From positions 135,441-199,440 of the forward strand of contig JAFAGO010000029.1 of the NCBI GenBank assembly GCA_023422635.1: 64,000 nt of DNA, given 5' to 3'. The translations under genes were made by a program, and so were the position numbers. The notes beneath the pieces are model-generated. The model was not told where the DNA came from and searched no databases. It saw nothing but the letters and a program-made list of their open reading frames with translations. This document shows positions 60,907 through 64,000 of this stretch, piece after piece. The stretch comes from Bacteroidota bacterium (GTDB lineage Bacteria; Bacteroidota; Bacteroidia; Flavobacteriales; Weeksellaceae). Every line of letters starts with the position of its first letter. The stretch's first letter is position 1.

Positions 60907-61059
60907 ATGAATATGCCCACAACTGCTTTTAAAATCGCACCGCTTGCGCCTGCCTTTTCGTACAGCAATGAAATGTTTTGCGACAAGAAAAAATGTTGTA
61001 AAAAATTCAAAAAAGGGAAACGTTGCAAAAAGTGCCCTGGAAGACTAAAAATGGCGTAA
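60907..61059 (+). CDS. 50-aa Cys/Lys-rich small protein
   Basis: Short gene below usual length cutoffs, called from its promoter and composition. It reads MNMPTTAFKIAPLAPAFSYS, then NEMFCDKKKCCKKFKKGKRC and KKCPGRLKMA. Five Cys in CxxxxCC...CxxC spacing and about a dozen Lys suggest a metal- or redox-active or nucleic-acid-binding peptide, but no family is recognised with confidence. A perfect -33/-7 pair stands immediately upstream. It runs head-to-tail against the J-protein gene, whose stop is at 61063, so only 3 bp separate the two convergent stops. Confidence 0.65.
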   Translation: MNMPTTAFKIAPLAPAFSYSNEMFCDKKKCCKKFKKGKRCKKCPGRLKMA

Positions 61060-61062
61060 CCC

Positions 61063-61701
61063 TTATTGTAATAGAAAATACAATAACACAGCCAACAGCA
61101 CAACAAACAGCAATACTTTCAACCATTTTTGCGGAGAATTTTTGTGTATGGATTCCGTTTGCTTTTGAGCAAAAAGCTCTTCAACATCACTTCGAAATCG
61201 TTCCGCATCGCCATCAAAAATTTCGGTAATCGTAATGCCTTGAACAACAGTTTTATTCAAATGAGAATTGGTAGCATGCAACATCATTTGAAATTTCCCC
61301 TCTTTAAATTCTGTAATTTTAAAAATACGCTCACCAAAAGGTTTTTCTAATCCAAAAGGAAGAACTTTTACCACATCTGCATTTTGCGTTTGCCAATTCA
61401 CAATAATTTCTTCTCCTTTTTTTGCTCGGATCTTGCTTGCCGTAAATTTTTTAATATGCGGTGGCAATAGATGAACGTTACTGCGTTGTTGATGGGCAAA
61501 ATTCTGATCGAATATTCTCCTTTTTTCGGAATCAATTAAATGCTCGTAGGCTTCTTGAACTTCAAGAAAGCGACGCTCGAAAAATGCATCATTTTCATTT
61601 TTATCGGGATGATATTTGAGGGAAAGTTTACGATAGGCTTTTTTGATGTCTTCAGAAGAAGCATCTTGAGAAACGCCCAAAAAGTAGTAATAATCCTTCA
61701 A
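61063..61701 (-). CDS. J-domain (DnaJ-like) tail-anchored protein
   Basis: 212 aa from a TTG start at 61701. J domain at about residues 2-62 with the catalytic HPD (31-33 in KYHPDKNEND); the middle part is unassigned and beta-rich, and a hydrophobic C-terminal helix (about 192-210, LKVLLFVVLLAVLLYFLLQ) anchors it to the membrane. J domains stimulate Hsp70 (DnaK). TTG is preferred to ATG 61755 because the usual family start is MKDYYYFLG, there is a promoter box (61722-61729) between the two, and the extension MAFCFFILCIFATRIF has no similarity. Confidence 0.82.
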   Translation of the reverse strand: MKDYYYFLGVSQDASSEDIKKAYRKLSLKYHPDKNENDAFFERRFLEVQEAYEHLIDSEKRRIFDQNFAHQQRSNVHLLPPHIKKFTASKIRAKKGEEIIVNWQTQNADVVKVLPFGLEKPFGERIFKITEFKEGKFQMMLHATNSHLNKTVVQGITITEIFDGDAERFRSDVEELFAQKQTESIHKNSPQKWLKVLLFVVLLAVLLYFLLQ

Positions 61702-61721
61702 ACGGTTGAAAATTCGCGTTG

Positions 61722-61729
61722 CAAAAATA
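61722..61729 (-). promoter_or_regulatory. -7 promoter box of the J-protein gene (TATTTTTG)
   Basis: Perfect TAnnTTTG on the minus strand. It lies inside the longest open frame, and so would place the transcript start near 61715, which supports the TTG start at 61701. Confidence 0.45.
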
Positions 61730-61856
61730 CATAAAATAAAAAAGCAGAACGCCATTTATCGTTCCGCTTTCGTATGTGTATTTCTAAAATATGCAGCTTA
61801 CTAAATGTTTATGTACATTTAAAACTGCGCTCACTGTTTACTAGAAAATTCAGGAA

Positions 61857-62114
61857 TTACACTTTTGCTACTTTTTGCACATGGCAACATTTACAAGAAA
61901 ATTTGTCTTTAATCTTCGTTTTCAATTCATCATATTGCTCGTCGCTCAAATCTCTAATTTTATCTGCAAAACCGAAAGGTGAATGTTCTTTAATTCCATA
62001 TTCGTTCAAAAGGTTTTTTACAAAGCTTCTTTTTTCTGCAATTTTTTTTAGCGCTAAAATTCCACCAACGACAGCAAGTGCACCGATTGCATTTTTAACA
62101 TTTGAATTTTTCAT
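61857..62114 (-). CDS. Small hypothetical protein with one membrane span, sigma-factor operon
   Basis: 85 aa. A short hydrophobic segment near residues 8-22 and a Cys motif near the end (SCKCCHVQKV). Helical, charged middle. No family recognised. It is the third gene after a sigma factor and a 114-aa membrane protein on the same strand, with a 78-bp gap, so it may belong to the same regulon or operon. Confidence 0.6.
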   Translation of the reverse strand: MKNSNVKNAIGALAVVGGILALKKIAEKRSFVKNLLNEYGIKEHSPFGFADKIRDLSDEQYDELKTKIKDKFSCKCCHVQKVAKV

Positions 62115-62192
62115 TTTTTTAAATTTTAAATTTTACTACTTTATTTTATTTAACCTCTTCATTTATTAAGACGCACAAAAAGTGAAATTACT

Positions 62193-62537
62193 TTATTCTT
62201 CCAGATCTTTTTTTCTACAAAATTTGGATGTTCCAAAATGTTCTTTCAATTTATTTTTAAAAAGCTCATGTTCTTCATCATTAAAATCCAAATTTGAATG
62301 GGTACAGTTGGCGTTTTTCCAATTTCTCCATTTTTCTTTGCCTTCTTTTATTCCTCCAAAAAGAATTTTACTTAATAATAGAACTCCCATTGCTTGCCAA
62401 AAATTCACTTTTTTTACACCAATAACTTCTGGAAGAATTGCATTCCACAGGCCCATTACAATCCCTGAAACCAGAAAAAACATGGCCACAATTGCAAGGA
62501 AAAGGCATAGGAATTTCGCTATTTTATTTTTTTTCAT
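62193..62537 (-). CDS. Small membrane protein downstream of the sigma factor
   Basis: 114 aa. Two hydrophobic segments (about residues 8-35 and 46-64) containing LFLAIVAMFFLVSGIVMGLW and FWQAMGVLLLSKILFGGI, then a charged cytoplasmic C-terminus with Cys and His residues (NCTHSN, FCRKK). It starts 10 bp after the sigma-factor gene, so is co-transcribed. Its place suggests an anti-sigma or sensor role, but it does not resemble a classical zinc anti-sigma factor. Confidence 0.7.
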   Translation of the reverse strand: MKKNKIAKFLCLFLAIVAMFFLVSGIVMGLWNAILPEVIGVKKVNFWQAMGVLLLSKILFGGIKEGKEKWRNWKNANCTHSNLDFNDEEHELFKNKLKEHFGTSKFCRKKDLEE

Positions 62538-62547
62538 TTTATTACTT

Positions 62548-63126
62548 TTAATCGTTAAGATCTTTATACAATTGGTTAAGTTTAATGCGCAAATACTTTA
62601 CAGCGTATTGCTTTCGGCTGATGATGGTTTTTAAATTCTCGTTCAGTTCGTTCGCAATTTCTTGAAGGGTGCGATCGTTCAGTTCGTTTTCGAAAAATAC
62701 GTAGCGTTGTTTTTCGGGAAGTTCATCGAGAGATTTCATCAATTCTTTCCAAAATTCATCTTGAAAAAGTTTAAGTTCAGGACTTTGGGAAGTATCCATT
62801 AACAGAATTTCTTTCACAGAAAAACTCCCTTCTTCATCTTGAACAATAAAATCTTCCAAATGCTCGGTTTTCTTTTTTCGATACCGATCGGTAATTTTAT
62901 TGGTCGTTACGCGGTATAGCCAGCTGCCGATATTTACAATTTCGGAAATATTCGAAAGGTTACTGAATTGATACCATACTTCTTGAAGAATATCTTCAGC
63001 ATCTTCCGTATTTTTCACCTTTGGACGAATAAACGACATCAGTTTTCCGCCGTAATTGCGAACGGCTTGCGAAACGATATTTTGTTTTTCCAGATCGGAC
63101 ATTTTTATTTCAGGGAGCATCTCCAT
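62548..63126 (-). CDS. ECF-type RNA polymerase sigma factor
   Basis: 192 aa. Region 2 (about 25-90; VKNTEDAEDILQEVWYQFSN, then RVTTNKITDRYRKKK) and region 4 (about 125-185; LDELPEKQRYVFFENELNDR TLQEIANELNENL...). ECF sigma factors direct RNA polymerase to stress or envelope promoters. The longest ATG frame is given; ATG at 63120 or 63102 is also possible, since no clear ribosome-binding site decides. First gene of an operon with two small proteins. Confidence 0.88.
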   Translation of the reverse strand: MEMLPEIKMSDLEKQNIVSQAVRNYGGKLMSFIRPKVKNTEDAEDILQEVWYQFSNLSNISEIVNIGSWLYRVTTNKITDRYRKKKTEHLEDFIVQDEEGSFSVKEILLMDTSQSPELKLFQDEFWKELMKSLDELPEKQRYVFFENELNDRTLQEIANELNENLKTIISRKQYAVKYLRIKLNQLYKDLND

Positions 63127-63394
63127 AATGCGTATGACGATTAGCGAGCGCGCTTTACTTTAATTTAATTTTAAAAAAATTACGTTTATCATCGCTGATC
63201 ACCTTCAACAGTAGTATACCATTACTTTATCACACTTATTTTATGTTCCTTCACAATGAAAATTCAACACTTCAAAGAAGAAATCGTACCAAAAATAAAT
63301 GATTTACGATAAAAAGATCGCCTAACTTCAACAAGTTTTCATTATTACAGTTAGAAAAACTACTGTTGAATGCGCTAATTTTTGTATCTTAGAA
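63127..63394. other. Intergenic region between the sigma operon and the sirtuin gene
   Basis: 268 bp of AT-rich sequence holding the two divergent promoters. An imperfect box TAATTTTTG (one base too long) lies about 15 bp before the sirtuin start. No repeat, RNA or terminator was recognised. Confidence 0.4.
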
Positions 63395-64000
63395 TATGAA
63401 ACAGAAGAAAAAATTAGTCGTATTAAGTGGTGCAGGAATTTCTGCTGAAAGTGGAATTCAAACCTTTCGCGATCACAACGGTTTATGGGAAAACCACAGG
63501 ATTGAAGACGTTGCAAGTCCAGAAGGTTTTGCAAGAAATCCAGAATTAGTGCTCAACTTCTACAATCTTCGCCGAAGACAATTGAATGAAGTTCAACCTA
63601 ACGAAGCGCACCAAATTTTAGCCGAATTAGAACAAGATTTTAACGTGCAAATTATCACCCAAAATGTCGACGATCTTCATGAGCGCGCGGGATCTTCAAA
63701 AATTATTCATCTTCATGGTGAACTCAAAAAAGCGCGTCCCGTGAACGCCGATAATAACAGTATTCCGTGGGAAAAAGATTTGAATATTGGTGATTTAAAT
63801 TTTGAAGGTGTACAGCTGCGACCACATATTGTTTGGTTTGGAGAAATGGTTCCCGAAATGGAAAATGCGATTACACAGGTGTCGGATGCAGACGTATTGT
63901 TGGTGATAGGAACTTCAATGCAAGTTTACCCTGCCGCAAGCTTAATCCATTACATTCCTGAAAATTGCGAGGTTTTTGTGATTGATCCTAACCTTGATGA
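63395..64000 (+). CDS. Sirtuin-type NAD-dependent deacylase (3' end cut by window edge)
   Basis: 202 codons of an open frame running off the end. NAD-binding motifs GAGISAESGIQTFRD (about residues 13-27), TQNVDDLHERAG (about 93-104), catalytic His in HLHGELKK (about 111) and GTSMQVYPAASL are intact. The class III pair Tyr-x-x-Arg (FYNLRRRQL, Tyr and Arg about 58-61) is present, as in SIRT5-like desuccinylases/demalonylases. The four zinc Cys normally found between the catalytic His and the PHIVWFGE motif are missing. Confidence 0.9.

Noticed and set aside
60879..61106. 75-codon leftward frame
   Set aside because: Antisense to the 50-aa peptide gene, covers its promoter and overlaps the J-protein end; hydrophobic reading of a Lys/Cys-coding strand.
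1..64000. CRISPR array, rRNA operon or complete insertion sequence
   Set aside because: No regularly spaced repeats, no 16S/23S signatures and no transposase gene were found; the only recombinase is the element's integrase.

Overview
The window is 64 kb of AT-rich chromosome from a member of the Flavobacteriia, most likely the Chryseobacterium/Kaistella group (Weeksellaceae). This rests on protein families (several TonB-dependent receptors, a type IX secretion sorting tail, a GldI-like isomerase, an MG2/plug surface protein) and on promoters: perfect copies of the Bacteroidota -7 box TAnnTTTG lie 4-60 bp upstream of many start codons. Species assignment is inference.

Layout. 1-11 kb is almost all leftward housekeeping: ychF (cut by the window edge), ferritin, mscS-like channel plus purU, an RRM protein, a GH10-like lipoprotein, a TonB receptor, typA and a DUF202 protein. 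11-14.2 kb holds tex and an NAD(P)-binding dehydrogenase, followed by a 192-bp IS5-type MITE. 14.5-24.3 kb is envelope and transport: a DASS carrier with its porin, a siderophore-type receptor, an MG2/plug protein and an M28 peptidase.

24.45-30.74 kb is the main accessory region. It is a compact integrative element inserted in the 3' end of tRNA-Arg(CCG). It is bounded by an exact 18-bp direct repeat and carries a tyrosine integrase, a toxin-first HigBA module, an unrecognised 316-aa AT-rich cargo gene, an excisionase-like HTH protein, and a probable rolling-circle (G2P-like) replication protein followed by a 500-bp structured non-coding tail. Near-identical tandem 'arm' repeats sit inside both ends. 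The insertion moved the host tRNA terminator 6.3 kb away, and the element places its own terminator after the tRNA.

30.9-64 kb returns to chromosomal genes. They include a beta-barrel/TPR pair, a divergent intergenic region with two consensus DnaA boxes, an APC permease, hemN, divergent acyl-CoA dehydrogenase and acyl-CoA ligase, a cysteine-less CdsZ-like protein with a Nif3 protein, an Xre-RES toxin-antitoxin pair and a Kv-type channel with a zinc-ribbon tail. After these come two PPIase lipoproteins (one GldI-like), ilvE, mnmD with a Nudix protein, a DUF4294 protein, an M42 peptidase, rpe, an SPFH protein, dgt, a DUF1003 protein, a T9SS cargo and gcvP. The end holds a 50-aa cysteine/lysine-rich peptide gene, a tail-anchored J protein that appears to start at TTG, a sigma-factor operon with two small proteins, and the start of a sirtuin gene.

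Functional links: ferritin and the siderophore receptor for iron; porin plus DASS carrier for organic anion uptake; the acyl-CoA ligase/dehydrogenase pair for fatty-acid activation and oxidation; PPIases and the TPR/barrel pair for envelope biogenesis. No CRISPR array, complete insertion sequence or rRNA operon was seen.
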